From: Lutraria lutraria
Taxonomy: Eukaryota > Mollusca > Bivalvia > Venerida > Mactridae
Assembly: GCA_964023205.1 (NCBI GenBank)
Contig: OZ026837.1
Span: forward strand, 7,420,088-7,484,087
Direction of reading: 5' to 3'
Length of the DNA stretch: 64,000 bases
The notes under the pieces are model-generated. The model saw only the letters and a program-made list of their open reading frames with translations, was not told where the DNA came from and did not search any database. Of the stretch, positions 24,480 to 36,872 are shown one piece after another (positions within the stretch are counted from its first letter, which is position 1; every line of letters starts with the position of its first letter). The translations under genes were made by a program, and so were the position numbers.

Positions 24480-24790
24480 TGTGGGAGTGGTGGTCCAGTG
24501 GTAGGACGCTTGCTTTGAGATCGTAAGGTCCCTGGTTCAAATGCCGCCCGGACCATCGGAATTTTTCTGAGCAAAAAATTCATCCCACATTTTGCTCCTC
24601 TCCACCCAGGTGTTTAAATGGATACCTGTGAGGGAAATCAGTCAATATTCCATGGCTGCCTACGGCGCCGAGTGTTAACGGACGATCTATTACCCAGTGA
24701 TTGGGGGGTAACTTGTGAAAGTCGGTTGAATATGTATATAATTTCAGACTATAAACCTATCCTTTACCTTTTTACCTTTACTTTTTCAGT
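24480..24790 (+). mobile_element. tRNA-derived SINE, second family
   Basis: A box 'tggtccagtggtaggacgc' and B box 'ggttcaaatgcc' have correct spacing, followed by a body containing 'gatacctgtgagggaaatc' and 'gggggtaacttgtgaaagtc', and a tail of ttacc-type repeats near 24760-24785. The body and tail differ from the other SINEs in the window, so this is a separate family. Confidence 0.8.
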
Positions 24791-24799
24791 TCTTGGACT

Positions 24800-25880
24800 T
24801 CATTTTTAATACAGCTAATGCTAAAATGAAAGAGAATTTGGAAAAGATCTGCAGGTATTTGTTTAACCATATTTCCCATCATAGCTACATGTCCCTAAGA
24901 TAATGTGCTGCTCAGGTTGCTATCTGAGTAGGATTTTCTTGGTCAAGTTTTTTTGAAGTACTCAATTATTGTCTTTTTTTTTTGGTTGCATTTCTTTTAA
25001 TTTTGACAATGTACAGATATACTTGAAATTTGGGATTCAATCTGTTTCAGTTAACGAGTTTTTTGTCCTTTGTAAATGATACAGTTCATCATTTAAGTAA
25101 CAAATAGATGTATGATGTATGAATAACCATCTACATCATGAAAGAGTATAAAGCTATATCTGACAGTCCTATTATATGCAGAATTATTGTTTGGATATGA
25201 TAAGAAATCATACCAAAGTAGCTAATTTTTAAAAATGTCAGAATATTGGAATCAACCGTTGTTAATAAGCAGTTATACCTAGCAATTAAAGGGAGATAAC
25301 TCAAAATAAAAAATAATAATTAAAGGTAACTTAATGTTAGGAATAATGATTCATTGATGCATGAGTAAAGAATCATTATTTACTGATGTAGATATTGTTA
25401 TAAATAGATGAAACAATTGCTGCTGATTATGATGATTAGGAATTGATAAATAATAATTTATTAATAATTGTCTTTTAATTAGTAAAGAGTGATTCTAAGG
25501 CATTTTGGTATGATAGCTATAACCATATTTAACTTATGTTTCAGCTATCCAACATCAACTCAGACAATAAGTTGGCCTAACATTGCTATCCTCAGACTGG
25601 CATTAGGAAACCAATGAAAACAACGGGCAATGATCCAATCCAATATTTGACTTCAATGAAGCTATATTGTCACATCTCCCTCAACAGTGATAGGCAGAAT
25701 TACAAAGGTTGGCCAATATTTGAGTTTCATTGTACAAATATTGTAATTTATTATGTTGCAAATTTAAACTTAAGTTGGTTGTACTTTTAACTGAAAAGTT
25801 AGAGTATATCAGCTCCCAGATTTTTAAAACATGGTATACAGTTAATATACACATTTTGTACAACTTCCTTATTATGTGTT
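24800..25880. other. AT-rich non-coding stretch
   Basis: No exon, RNA gene or repeat boundary recognised. Confidence 0.45.
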
Positions 25881-25882
25881 TT

Positions 25883-26135
25883 TAGCTCACATGTCACAAA
25901 GTGACAAAGTGAGCTATTAGGATCACTCTCCGTCCGGCGTCTGGCGTCGTGCGTCGTGCGGTGTGCGTCGTCAAACTTTATGCTGTGACCACACTAGGGG
26001 CCACATTTTTAGTTCAATTTTAGCAAAACTGGGTCAGAACATTAATATCAACAAAATCTCGGACGAGTTCAATATTGGGCCATTTTGGGTAAAAAACTAG
26101 GTCACCAGGGCCAAATAAGGGAAAACCTTCATCAA
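25883..26135 (+). repeat. Pearl/BIV160-like element, head and first monomer
   Basis: Starts tttttagctcacatgtcac with the gtgagct complement, then a G/C-rich 'gtccggcgtctggcgtcgtg' region and the start of the 'ctaggtcaccagggccaaat' monomer. It is the plus-strand counterpart of the right end of the 16.6-17.7 kb element. It stops abruptly at 26135 where transposase sequence begins. Confidence 0.7.
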
Positions 26136-26530
26136 GTATGTCCAGTGTACAGACAAACTCCAGCCTATACTTATCATACTGGATGGACAAAAGTCCCATA
26201 TTAATGTTCCTGTATTAGAATGGGCCAAGAGAAATAATGTTATTACTTTTGTGTTACCCGCTCACACAAGTCATGTCTTGCAGCCGCTGGACATTGGTTG
26301 CTACGGCCCCCTTCAACAGATATATAATGCCAATTAAGTGCCATCATTTTCTCAGACACAATCCTGCCTCTAAAATTACTAGATACAATGTATCTTCTCT
26401 TGCTTCTTATGCATATGTGTCTGCACTGTCAAACTCCGATCTTAGGTCTGCATTCAAGAATAATCCCATTTGTCAGTCATGCTGTAGGTGAAGATCAATA
26501 CAGTCCAACCATACTGTGTCACGTCAAATG
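26136..26530 (+). pseudogene. Pogo/Tigger-like transposase, catalytic-core fragment (5' part of split gene)
   Basis: Reads PILIILDGQKSHINVPVLEW and then LPAHTSHVLQPLDIGCYGPL, the DDE_1 pattern of pogo/Tigger/jerky transposases (LD-G-xxSH ... LPPHTTHxLQPLDxGxFGPLK). The second catalytic aspartate of the family lies in the LD-G segment. A frameshift near 26310 moves the reading to the frame with YNVSSLASYAYVSALSNSDL, matching the family's C-terminal helical part. A further shift near 26460 would give a GIIPF-type end. The N-terminal DNA-binding region is missing. The likely continuation lies at 38393-38905, beyond LINE-B. Confidence 0.75.
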
Positions 26531-26658
26531 AGAATATACAGGCATAATCAGGTGACATGTCACCGGTCAGTCGAAATTTATAGGCTCTGATAAAAATAAT
26601 TTTATAATGGATTAATGAACTTTCAATAAACATTGTTATAGTATAGTTTGGATATATT

Positions 26659-27920
26659 TTGACATTAGTGTTGGAGTTTGTGTTTGAAGACTGGAAATCG
26701 TCGAATATGGAGAATTTTGTAGATTTTTCTCAACCGCAGGTGCCTGTGAAAAACCGGTTTGAAATTTTCAATGAGCGCGATAGTGGTGTGTGTAGAAAAT
26801 CAGTGTCAAATCAAATATCGAGGGATGATTTTGTGAGCAGCTCACTGGAGCATAAACTAGTACATATGTTTGATGAACTAAGATTCATTAGAAATGAACA
26901 GGTGAATAACAGCATGATTATTGGATATTAGTGGTATGAGTGAAAAAGTGAATCAGGTGGTTAATATGACTAATATCCATACTAACTTTATGAAAACTCT
27001 GGCTTATAAGTCAATTAATTTGGAGGCAAGACCCAGGAGGAATAACCTTATATTTCGTGGATTTATTGAAAATGCAGGTGAGAACTGTACTATGGTTATT
27101 AGAGATTTTCTAAGAAATAGACTGAATATTAAATCATGTGACATCTATCTTTCTCGGGCTCACAGGCTTGGTAGGCCGAACCATGCACATAGATTTCAAA
27201 ACAGGTTAATCATAGTAAACTTCAGAGATTTTACGGACACTGAATTGATTATGTCAAAAGTTAGATTATTGAAGGTTACGCCATTCTCCATCGATTACGA
27301 CTTCCCTAGAGAGATTCAAGAGGCTCGTGCTCGTATCTGGCCTAAACTGAAAGAGCTCAGGAGAGACTATCCACGATCAAGAGTACATATAGTATATCCA
27401 GCTAAACTGTTACACGATGGCCGAGTAGTATGTGACGAACTGCCAGAGTGGAATCACTACATAGGATCCAATAGGCTTGAATACATTGATGCCATTAAAC
27501 CGGTGAAATCACCAAACATACACCAGTAAATATTAACCAGGCGGAAACTATGATGCCACAGTCAACTGATCGCATTCATCAATCAGGTCATGAGGCCTCC
27601 AATAGGTCGACCCAAATGGAACATGAGCCATCAAAACTTATACAAAGTACCGCTGGTGTTTATTCTCGGGAAAGTGTTGTGTAAAGTGCTGATAATTGTG
27701 AATCTGTGTTTGTAAAGCCAAATCCTGTAAGTGCTAGTGTTAAAATGAATGTTGCCCTTCCACTATCTGAAGAAACAAGTGTTAAATCCTTACACTGTGA
27801 TGTAACCAATCCACTTTTACAACCACCTACAGATGGTGGACCTATTCGAGGTCGATCGAACGTGTCGCGGTCTACGGCAAGATCGAATAAACGATCCCAG
27901 TCAGCTACGCTGTACTGAAA
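26659..27920 (+). pseudogene. LINE-B ORF1, L1-type RNA-binding protein
   Basis: An N-terminal part (26659-26931) is followed after a frameshift near 26925 by the main domain to 27529: ARPRRNNLIFRGFIENAG, YLSRAHRLGRP, RLIIVNFRDFTD and a C-terminal domain with ARIWPKLKELRRDYPRS. These are the landmarks of the L1 ORF1p RRM and CTD (Transposase_22). A frame at 27706-27918, rich in S, P and R, probably belonged to the same protein's C-terminal extension. It coats the LINE RNA. ORF2 follows about 200 bp downstream. Confidence 0.75.
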
Positions 27921-28109
27921 GAAAAGTGTAAGTAAAACATGTGATGACAGCCCACGTGCTCTATCTGCTGCTAAAAATAGTAGTGTTAAGTCATGTGATA
28001 CACCTGGGTTTTCCCCTAATCAACTAGATGTAAACAATCAATTGTGTACCAATGGACTGTGTATGGACAGAGAGAATAGTAAGTAGAGACATACAGGAAG
28101 GTCACGTTT

Positions 28110-29323
28110 CGTTGTGCACTGTTAAATGTACAAGGACTTATTAGCAGACGCACAAATAGATTACTGTCTCCTGAATTAAAATCTGTGTTTGAAAATCATG
28201 ATATTGTATTGTTTACTGAAACTTGGTCGAATGATATGATAGATTTACATGTTGATCATTTTGAACATTTTATTTAAAATAGAACAGGAAATAAGTCGTC
28301 TAGTAATAGATCGTCTGGTGGTATAGTTGTATATTTGAGGGATAAATTTGTAACAAGTGATACTTTAGTTTTCACGAGTCAAGACGATATCTTATGTATC
28401 AAAATTAATCAAGCGGCTTTGTGTTTAGATAATGATTTATTTTTTTTGTCTATGTTATATTTTACCAGAAAATAGTTCTAGGCAATCTATGGTAGATACC
28501 CATGCATTTGATAGATTATTAAATTATATTACAGAATTGAATGCCAATAATGATAATTTTAACTTTATTTTATGCAGTGATATGAATGCTGATACCTCAG
28601 ATTGTCCTGATTTTGTGTTGGATGACTCAGTTTCTAACATTGATGTTTTACCTAACGATTATTGTATTGATACATATTTACATCGCTGTTCACGTGACAA
28701 GGGTAGAATTGATTCGTATGGTATTATGTTATTAGATTTATGTAAAAAAAACTGGTATGCGTATTTTAAACCGTTGTTTTGATAAGGATAGAGAGGGTAA
28801 TTATATACATGTTGGTAGCCGAGGCAGTAGTGTTGTAGATTATGTTATTACTACACCAAACCTTATGAATAATGTGTCTAAATATTTTCAAGTACATGAA
28901 CCGAATGTTTCGTCTGATCATTGCATTGTAGATTTTTCATTTGATTTTGATGATTTAAATGTTTGTCACGATGAATTTACCTCAAATATTTATGCTTCTG
29001 TACTTGATAAATATATATGGAACGATGATATTAAACATACATTTATTCATGATTTGTCTTGTGATGACACTAATTCTAAATTGCATAAGTTTGATGATCA
29101 TGTGACCAGGGCTGAGTCTATGAAAGACATTGATGATTGTATCACTGAGTTTTCAAATAATATTAATGATGTAACTTCCTCTTTTAAATGCAGCTTGTCA
29201 AATGATACAGCGTGTTCTGGTGATCATGATAAAGGTCAGCCATGGTTTAATTAAGAATGTGCCACAAAACGACAATTATTTTTTGCTAAACTTAATGTTT
29301 ATAGAATTGATAAAAGTGATCTT
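28110..29323 (+). pseudogene. LINE-B ORF2, endonuclease part
   Basis: Starts with a TFRCALLNVQGLI-type first strand near 28105, FTETWS near 28215, CSDMNAD near 28573, SRGSSVVDYVI near 28818 and SSDHCIVDF near 28910, in endonuclease order. There is an in-frame stop near 28276 and frameshifts near 28460 and 28755. The linker GQPWFN runs to IDKSDL, where LINE-C interrupts it at the AAAAGTGATCTT duplication. Confidence 0.8.
29312..29323 (+). repeat. LINE-C target site duplication, left copy
   Basis: AAAAGTGATCTT, identical to 35152-35163. Joining LINE-B across it restores one continuous reading (…DKSDL-NRMN…), which identifies it as a target duplication. Confidence 0.85.
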
Positions 29324-29939
29324 TTTTTTTTTTTTTTGTGAAACCATGTGGTTTCGTTTATTTTATTTTTTTCAAATTACAGATAAATTACATACATGAA
29401 ATTACACAGTTCATAAAATAGTATAATAATATGAAATAGTATTATAATATGAAACTTTTTCTAAACACATACATATAAATACGTACATTTCACTGAAAAC
29501 TATTAGGACAAAAGAAATACAATCGTAAGTTATTACGATGTGTAGAATACACCTTTTATTGTCCTATGTTGAAACGAAAATCATAGGATATTAAGATGTA
29601 TTTCATTTTATAGTTGTTCAATTACATGGTAGAATGGAAGTATATAATAATTATGAAGATGTACTATTTTCCTATTACGAAACGAAAAAGGTATAGGGTA
29701 ATAGAATTTAGTCCGGAGATTAATTGTACGTTTTAGAATTACATACATTATATGGTTAAGTATTTGTTAAAAGTTGTTATAAAGTGATCTGAAATCTTTC
29801 TCTGTTTTAGGTATTTAGATAGGATATCATACTCAGACATAAATGTATTGTTAATATTACATTGTTTTGTCCAGTTTTCACTTTCAAAATATGTTTTACC
29901 AATACAGAAGCCGGCAAGTGATAAAATTAGGTTCATAAA

Positions 29940-32900
29940 ATGATATTTGTGATTATGTATTTTATTAACCAATTACTAAGTATTTTAATTGTCGTAAATT
30001 TATGGATATACCACATCTGTCGAAAATATTTTGTATTAAAAGCCACAATCTATCTGTAGCTTGGCAGTCAATAAACAGATGCTGATACGTTTCGGTTACA
30101 TTACATAAACTACAATTGTTTGAGGCTGATATTTTCCATTTATATCTTATTTCATTCGATGTAAATATTTTGTGTATTATTCTATATTTGAACTGTTTTA
30201 CTCTATTGTCGGGAATTGAATGTAAGAAAGAGTATACATCTGACCAATTGACATATAAGTTAAGTTCTCTTGTCCAAGAAGTATGAGTATATGGAGTAGT
30301 ACTTTTTTTGAGACAATATGCTTATATACAATTTTATTATCAATGTCTTTGATTCTTAATCTATTAAAACAAGCATCAAGAGGAGTATTTACTAACGTTT
30401 GTTTCGATTCCGTTGAATTTAATTTTAATTTCCAATATTTAGGTATAGCTTTTGTAAGTTTGCTGTATTCAGAAATCCAATTTTGAGTATTTATTAACTT
30501 ATTTCTAATTATTTGTGAATTGATTTTGCCATTTTCGTCTAAAATATCGTTGATGAAAATTATATTTGACTTTATCCATGACTGGAGTATCAAACATTTG
30601 TTATTAAACTTTATATATTTATTTCCCCATATTATTTCCTTATGTATGTCTCTAAATGTTGAGGGTTCCTTATAATGATTATTCTTTATTTTAAGCCAAA
30701 CTTTCACGATTTCTTCGTAAAATAATGGCAATTTCAAGTCTATAGATTTTTTGTCTTCTAGGTTCATATAGAATAGCAGGAAGTTTTGTCCGTAGTGTTC
30801 AAAATAAATATTAGCCTAATATTTAGGTATGAGTTTCCATTTTGATGTATTATTGTTTTCGCAGAGGGCTTGAATCCATTTAAATTTTAAAGAGTCTATA
30901 TATGATTTGATATCTATCATTTCCAGGCCTCCGGAAAGTTTATCACCTATCAATGTTGTTCTTTTAATTTTGTCTCTCTTATCATTCCATAAAAATTTGA
31001 AAAACAAACTTTCGATCGCTTTAATAACGTTGCTTGGAACAACAAGTGAATGGAACAGGTATGTAAATTTGGGTAGCAAAAGAGATTTAATGACTTGTAT
31101 TTTTCCTAAGTAAGTAAGTTTTCTTTTTTTCCAGTTTTCTATGGATGTTTTACATGATTCTAGTTTGGAGTCCCAATTAAGTTTATTGCAATCTACTTTA
31201 TTATTTGAACTGAAATATACACCAAATGCTTTTACTGGCTTTTTTGACCAATGTATCCCTCCAGGAGTTGCGTAGCTATTTTTTGTTGCACCTATCCAAA
31301 TGCCTTCTGTTTTATTTTTATTAAGTTTTAAACCCGAGAATTGTCCAAACGATTCTATAATATTAAGTGTAAGATTGACTTCTAATTCAGACTTTACAAA
31401 TAAGGTAGTGTCGTCTGCTAATTGAGTAATTTTTACATTTTCGTTATTTTTAACTTTTATGCCTGATATTAGATCTGAGTTTCGTATTTGCAATGCCATT
31501 ATTTCAGTAACAAAGATAAAAATTAAGGCCGAGATTGGACATCCTTGTCTTATACCACATTGTGGGTTGAAGGATTGTGACCGCCAACCATTGTTTAAGA
31601 CGCAACTTCTTATATTGGTATATTATGATTTAATCCAGTTTATAAACATTTCTTTAAAACCAAAACGTTGAAGAACACTGAACATGAAATTCCATTCGAC
31701 GGTGTCAAACGCTTTTTTAAAGTCTAAAAACAAAATTGCACCACTTAATTGTTGATCTTCTGCGAAATCTATTACGTCTTGTATTTGTCTTATATTGAAG
31801 CCAATGAATCTATTTTTAATATACCCTTGTTGATCTGAACTAACTATTTTATGAATAACTTTTTGCATCCTGTTAGATAGAACCTTTGCCAATATTTTGT
31901 AATCATTGTTTAATAAAGTTATAGGACGCCAGTTTTCTAGCTCCTGTGGATCACCTTTTTTATATAACAGAGATAGAGCACCTAATTTTTGTGAGGGTAA
32001 AAGCTTGGTTTTCAAGTATCCTTCGTTTAAAGAGTCGGTAACTAGTTTTCCAATAATATGCCAAAACTTTTTATAAAATTCACAAGTTAATTAAGCCATC
32101 AAGTCCAGGACTCTTTTCATTTTTCATAGCCGACACTGCATTCTCGCATTCTGCAATATCTTGGAGACCTTCGCATAGTTTTGCATCGATATCGTTTAGT
32201 ATGTAGTCAGGTTTTACATTTCTTAAATAGTCATTGATTTTTGTTGTCTCACAAGATTTAGATGTGAATAAATTTTGATAGAATTTAACTTCTTCTTGTA
32301 AAATTGTTTTTGTATCGGTAATAATACAATCTCCTACTTTCAATGTGTTCAGAATCTTTCGTGCTTGTCGAGATTTTTCAAGGTTAAGGAAATATTTGGT
32401 ATTATTTTCATATTGTTCTAACTGAAAAACTTTTGCTCTTGTTTGAGCACCTTTCGCTTTTTCATTATAAAACGATTGTAATTCTGTTTCTACACTTCTA
32501 ATATTACTTTTAATAGAATCTGTTTTTGGTTCATATTCATATAGTTCAGAGAGGTATTTTTCTAAGTAGGCCGTTCTTTCTTTATTACATTTGGATTTAA
32601 GTTTTCCATACATTATAGTTTTATTACGTATTTCTATTTTACAAAGTTCCCATAATGTTTGCTTGGATATATTTTCTTGTGTTTCAGTATAATATTTCAT
32701 TGTTTTAGTTATTAAGTCAATATATTCTGGATCCGTCAGAAGGCTATTATTTAACTTCCAGTACCCTTTTCCACGTGACAAAGGGGAGTTAATTTTCAAT
32801 GAAATTGCTTGGTGATCTGTAGATGTAATTTGTGCGGGTAGAATATCTGAACTTATTACGTTAGGTACGATATTTTCACTGATTAACCATACGTCAATTC

Positions 32901-33510
32901 TACTTTTCTCATAACCGTTGGTTCTTTTCCACGTAAATTGTTGCCTATTAGGGTTTAAAACTCTCCAAATATCACTAAGATTAAATTGTTTAATGATATT
33001 AATCAGCTCTTTACTTGAATAGTTTTGCTTTGATTTAGAAATACGATCATTTATGGTAAGTGTTTCATTCAAATCTCCTCCAAGAATGATTGAACCTTGT
33101 GAATTGTCATTTATAATCTGATGAATTTTTCCAAATAATAGATTTCTATTTATTTTATCATTATAAGCGTATGCATTAATTAAGCTATACGTATTGTCTT
33201 CAATGGAGATATTAATGAGAATATATCGTCCGTATTCGCAGGTCGCTACATCTAAAATATCATATGTTATTTTATTGCTTAAAAGAACCGAGCATCCGGC
33301 ACTAGCGGATGTGCCGTAGGAGTGGTAACATTCCCATTCATATAATTCATTGTTGATGTTATTGTTTAGATCAACAGTAAAGTGAGTTCCTTGAAGAAAT
33401 ATAACGTCTACTTTTTGCTCGTTTATATATTGTATTAATCGAAACCTTTTATTTTTATTTCTTAATCCTTGAGTATTAAGCGATAGGAAATGTATTTTAT
33501 TTGTTATCAT
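29940..33510 (-). pseudogene. LINE-C ORF2: endonuclease-reverse transcriptase
   Basis: The endonuclease part is open from ATG 33510 to 32080: SLNTQGLRNKNKR, DVIFLQGTHF, ILGGDLNE near 33090, DVWLISEN, and STDHQAISL near 32815. A frameshift near 32090 leads into the RT frame (32015-30198): LYKKGDPQELENWRPITLLN, SDQQGYIKNRFIG, LFLDFKKAFDTVEWNF, and LADD at 31410-31421 where Y/F is usual. In-frame stops lie at 31623-31625 and 30816-30818, and a last frameshift near 30220 gives the C-terminal CSLC...H...C motif around 30060-30110. The protein nicks DNA and primes reverse transcription. Four disabling changes make this copy dead. Confidence 0.85.
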
Positions 33511-33514
33511 TTCT

Positions 33515-34014
33515 TGTTATTATAGAAAATTACAAAGTAGCATTATACCAGCACGCTGTGATTAAATATAAAAGGATTAGCACTATCAAACATGTATAGA
33601 AAAACATTTCATGACTGATAGTACTTCCTATGACAACAAATGTACGACAGAATCATACATTTGTACAATACATTGATTAAATCAGAGTAGTTATGACGTA
33701 GTAAGTGATTACAAATAGATTCCATAATACTTTTAAAAGCATGACAATCAAGATAATACTGCATGGTTTTAAAATAGTCAATGTAAATTTAGCATGATCT
33801 TGAATATTTACTGTATCAAACACATCATAAATATACATGTATAATATAGGCTTGAATCATTGTCCATTAAAGTAATATGTTTATATATGTCCGTTGTAAT
33901 CATAGTAGTACAACAATGAAGTCATGTTAGGTATTCAGATTTCCACGAGCCTTTTTCTTAGGTTCTTCGTGCGTTTCTAGTGGTGTTGGTGGCGAGCGTA
34001 CAACAGACACACTT
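33515..34014 (-). other. LINE-C spacer between ORF1 and ORF2
   Basis: About 500 bp without an open frame of note; part of the LINE-C transcript. Confidence 0.6.
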
Positions 34015-34993
34015 CTATGTCTCCGTGGTGTGCAGGATTTCATTGATTGGAGTTTTGCTCACAAAAAAGTCAATGTTTGTTTGCGTTTTCTTCTGAGTCC
34101 TGGCACGTCTCACTGGTTTTGAATGAATTATTTCTGTCTGGTCTGGTGAATTTGTGTCGTCATCTAAATTTTGTGTTGACTCCGCGTTTTTGTTTTCTTC
34201 ACTATGTGTAATGTTCATGTGTGATTGGCCAAAATGATCGGCTTGTGTAGGTTCTTCATGATCTTCTGTCATGTTGCATTCACCCTGTTTGCGTCCTATT
34301 TCATTGCATTTCTTACATTTCCAGTCATTCTTACAATCAACCGTATTATGTCCTTCTTGTAGGCACTTTTTGCACTTTACAGTGGTTGTGACTTGGCCTT
34401 TGTGAATAACTTTTGCCTTAAATTGTCCAAATTGAGTAAATCTTGGCAATGGCGTAGTTAGAGTTTGTGTTTTGACTGTCACTAGCCTATCTCCTGTATC
34501 GCAGTTTGTCAACTTTCCATCTATTCTCAATTTTTCGTGTTTAAATTCTATGATTTCAACTTTTTTATCAAGGCATGTTTTATGATACTGTCATCAGCAG
34601 ACAAGGGAATATTTTGAAATTTATCCTTGTGGTAAGTTCACTATCTAGTCTGAGGGGATTTGTTATAAGTACAGGTACATGACAAGATCGTAGATATAGC
34701 CCTTCAGTGACAAGTTTTGCTTTATCATCTAGATTGTCGAGATAGATTCTCCACATACCATTCACTCGCTGGAGACCGGTGATGTGTGATTCATCAATTA
34801 CCTGTCCAATTGATTTATATATCTCTGCATGTTTGATATATTCCTTGTAGTGAACCTTACGATTACCAAATATGCTGTTTTCACGAATAAATACTAGCGG
34901 TATGTTTTCCTTGCGATGGCCGCCATTGTAGTCTTCTTTGTTTTGACTTTCGCGCCATTGAAAAGAATCACGATTCTCACTATTATTATCCAT
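34015..34993 (-). pseudogene. LINE-C ORF1: gag-like protein with zinc knuckles
   Basis: From ATG 34993 it reads a polar N terminus, then a strand-helix region resembling the gag-like ORF1 of Tx1 elements (HITGLQRVNGMWRIYLDNLD). One frameshift near 34617 (in an A/T run) moves to the frame ending at 34015. That part carries a CCHC knuckle CKKCLQEGHNTVDC and a second CKKCNEIGRKQGEC in which the histidine is lost. The tail is acidic and basic low-complexity. The protein would bind LINE RNA in the RNP. ORF2 starts about 500 bp downstream. Confidence 0.8.
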
Positions 34994-35151
34994 AGTTCGC
35001 CCAATTAATCAATTTTATGTTTTGTATAAATCAGAAAAGTTAATCCGTTCACATATATTTCACTATTAAACAATATGATCCGGTAAATTCCAAATAATAT
35101 CTATTTTATTTGCACAGATGTAAAGAGCAACGCCTTAGCATGGCCGCTTAC

Positions 35152-36872
35152 AAAAGTGATCTTAATAGGATGAATTTGGTCAATGCTCGTTTTCAGTATA
35201 AATCATGTTTACACAATTGTAAATATGAGTATGATAAATTACAGACAAATAAACTTCAAGACGCGCGCTTTAAAAACGCAAAATTGTATTGGAATATGTC
35301 AAAAAAAAAAAAAAAAAAATACAGTTGAGTGAATTTGAACAATATTTTAAATGTGTTAATAACCCTGATGATCCATATTTTACACCTGATGAGGATATCT
35401 TGTATTTTATTGAAAGATATGAAAAGAACGAATTTAAAATTATGTTTGAAGAATTGAATGTTCAGTTTGAACATCAGGAAATACTGAAAGCTATAAAAAC
35501 AATTGAATACAAATAAATCTGGTGGTCCAGATATGCTTTTAAATGAATTTTTTATACATAGTAGTGATACCTTATCCGTTTATTTATTATCACTTTTCTG
35601 CATAAGAAGGGTAGTTTAAATGAAGTAAACAATTTCAGGGGTATTACATTACTAAGTATGTTTGGTAAATTATTTACTAGAGTTTTGAATAATAGGTTAA
35701 ATAGCTGGGCTGATAAATATAATGTTTACATAGAAGCACAGTCAGGTTTAGATCTAAATTAGGTACTGTTGACAATATTTTTGTCTTGCATGGTATAATA
35801 AACCATGTTTTAAATGCTGGCAAGCAATTATTTTGTGCATTTATAGACTTCACGAAAGCTTTTGATTACGTAACTAGGGATAATCTGTGGGCAAAATTAA
35901 TTAAACTTGGTATCAGGGGCAATATGTTGGACATAATGAAGTCAATGTATTCAGGTGCTAAGTCGAGAGTGAAATTACATAATCAGTTGAGTGAAGGATA
36001 TGAATGTATTTTGGGTGTAAGACAAGGGGAGAGTATTTCACCTTTTTTATTTGCGATGTTTTTGAATGAAATTGAGGATGTTTTTATTAGCAAAGGTATT
36101 TCTGGCATTGATGTTGATTCGTTTAAGGTATTTTTAATTTTATATGCTGATGATATTGTTATTTTTTCCAACGGTAAAGAAGAACTTCAGTCGAGTTTAG
36201 ATATTCTTCGTGATTATTGTAACCGATGGAAATTAGTGGTAAATACAAGTAAAACAAAAATAATGATCTTTAGAAAAGGGGGCAGGATCTCACCTAATAC
36301 TAAATTTTATTATAATGATAATGAATTGGAAATAGTGGAGAAATTTACATACCTAGGAGTAGTTTTTACGGTAGGTGGGTCATTTTCTTGTGCTGAAAAA
36401 GTTTTAGCGAGACAAGCTTTAAAAGGTATCTTTAAAATGAATGAACACTTATATAAATTTACTGATATTTCAGTAAAACATAAATTAGAAATTTTTGATA
36501 AACTGATTTCTCCTATTTTAATTATGCTAGTCAAGTATGGGGGGTTCATTAACGGTAGTTCTGTGGAATGTGTTCATTTACAATTTTGTAAAAGACTACT
36601 TGGAGTAAGAAAAAATACTCAAAACAACTTTGTTTAAGGTGAACTAGGACGATTAAATTTTCAGACTGTAAGATTTTTAAATATATTAAAATACTGGGTT
36701 AAACTATTACAGACAGATGATAATAGATATAATAAAAAAGTATACAATATGTTAAAATTAGATATGGAATTGTATCCTCAAAAACAAAACTGGTGTTTAT
36801 TATTGAAAAATTTGTTATGCAGTCTAGGATTTTATTATGTTTGGTACTTTCAATATATAGGTAATGTTAATA
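35152..36872 (+). pseudogene. LINE-B ORF2, linker and reverse transcriptase
   Basis: Resumes after LINE-C with KSDLNRMNLVNARFQYKSCL. Homopolymer A at 35300-35318 encodes a lysine run and probably arose by slippage. The motif NNPDDPYF and DELNV-like linker lead to the RT: IDFTKAFDYVTRDNLW near 35850, LGVRQGESISPFLFAMFLNE near 36015, and YADD at 36143-36154. Frameshifts occur near 35515, 35600 and 35760, and a stop follows KNTQNNFV at 36636. The C-terminal region continues to 36872, where a mariner-like element interrupts it. Catalytic residues of the palm are present, but the copy is dead. Confidence 0.8.

Larger units (their letters stand above)
29322..35151 (-). mobile_element. LINE-C, Tx1/L1-like retrotransposon, nearly full length
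   Basis: Minus-strand element with a 16-nt poly(A) tail (T run at 29322-29337), ORF2 at 33510-29940, ORF1 at 34993-34015 and a short 5' UTR up to 35151. A 12-bp target duplication flanks it. ORF1 with CCHC knuckles and ORF2 with an L1/Tx1-type endonuclease-RT and a C-terminal Cys/His motif fit the Tx1 clade. Only a few frame breaks are present, so it is younger than the LINE-B it interrupts. Confidence 0.88.

Noticed and set aside
35300..35318. Poly(A) run as the tail of another retrotransposon
   Set aside because: The LINE-B protein reading continues in the same frame on both sides and no target duplication is present; homopolymer slippage in lysine codons is simpler.
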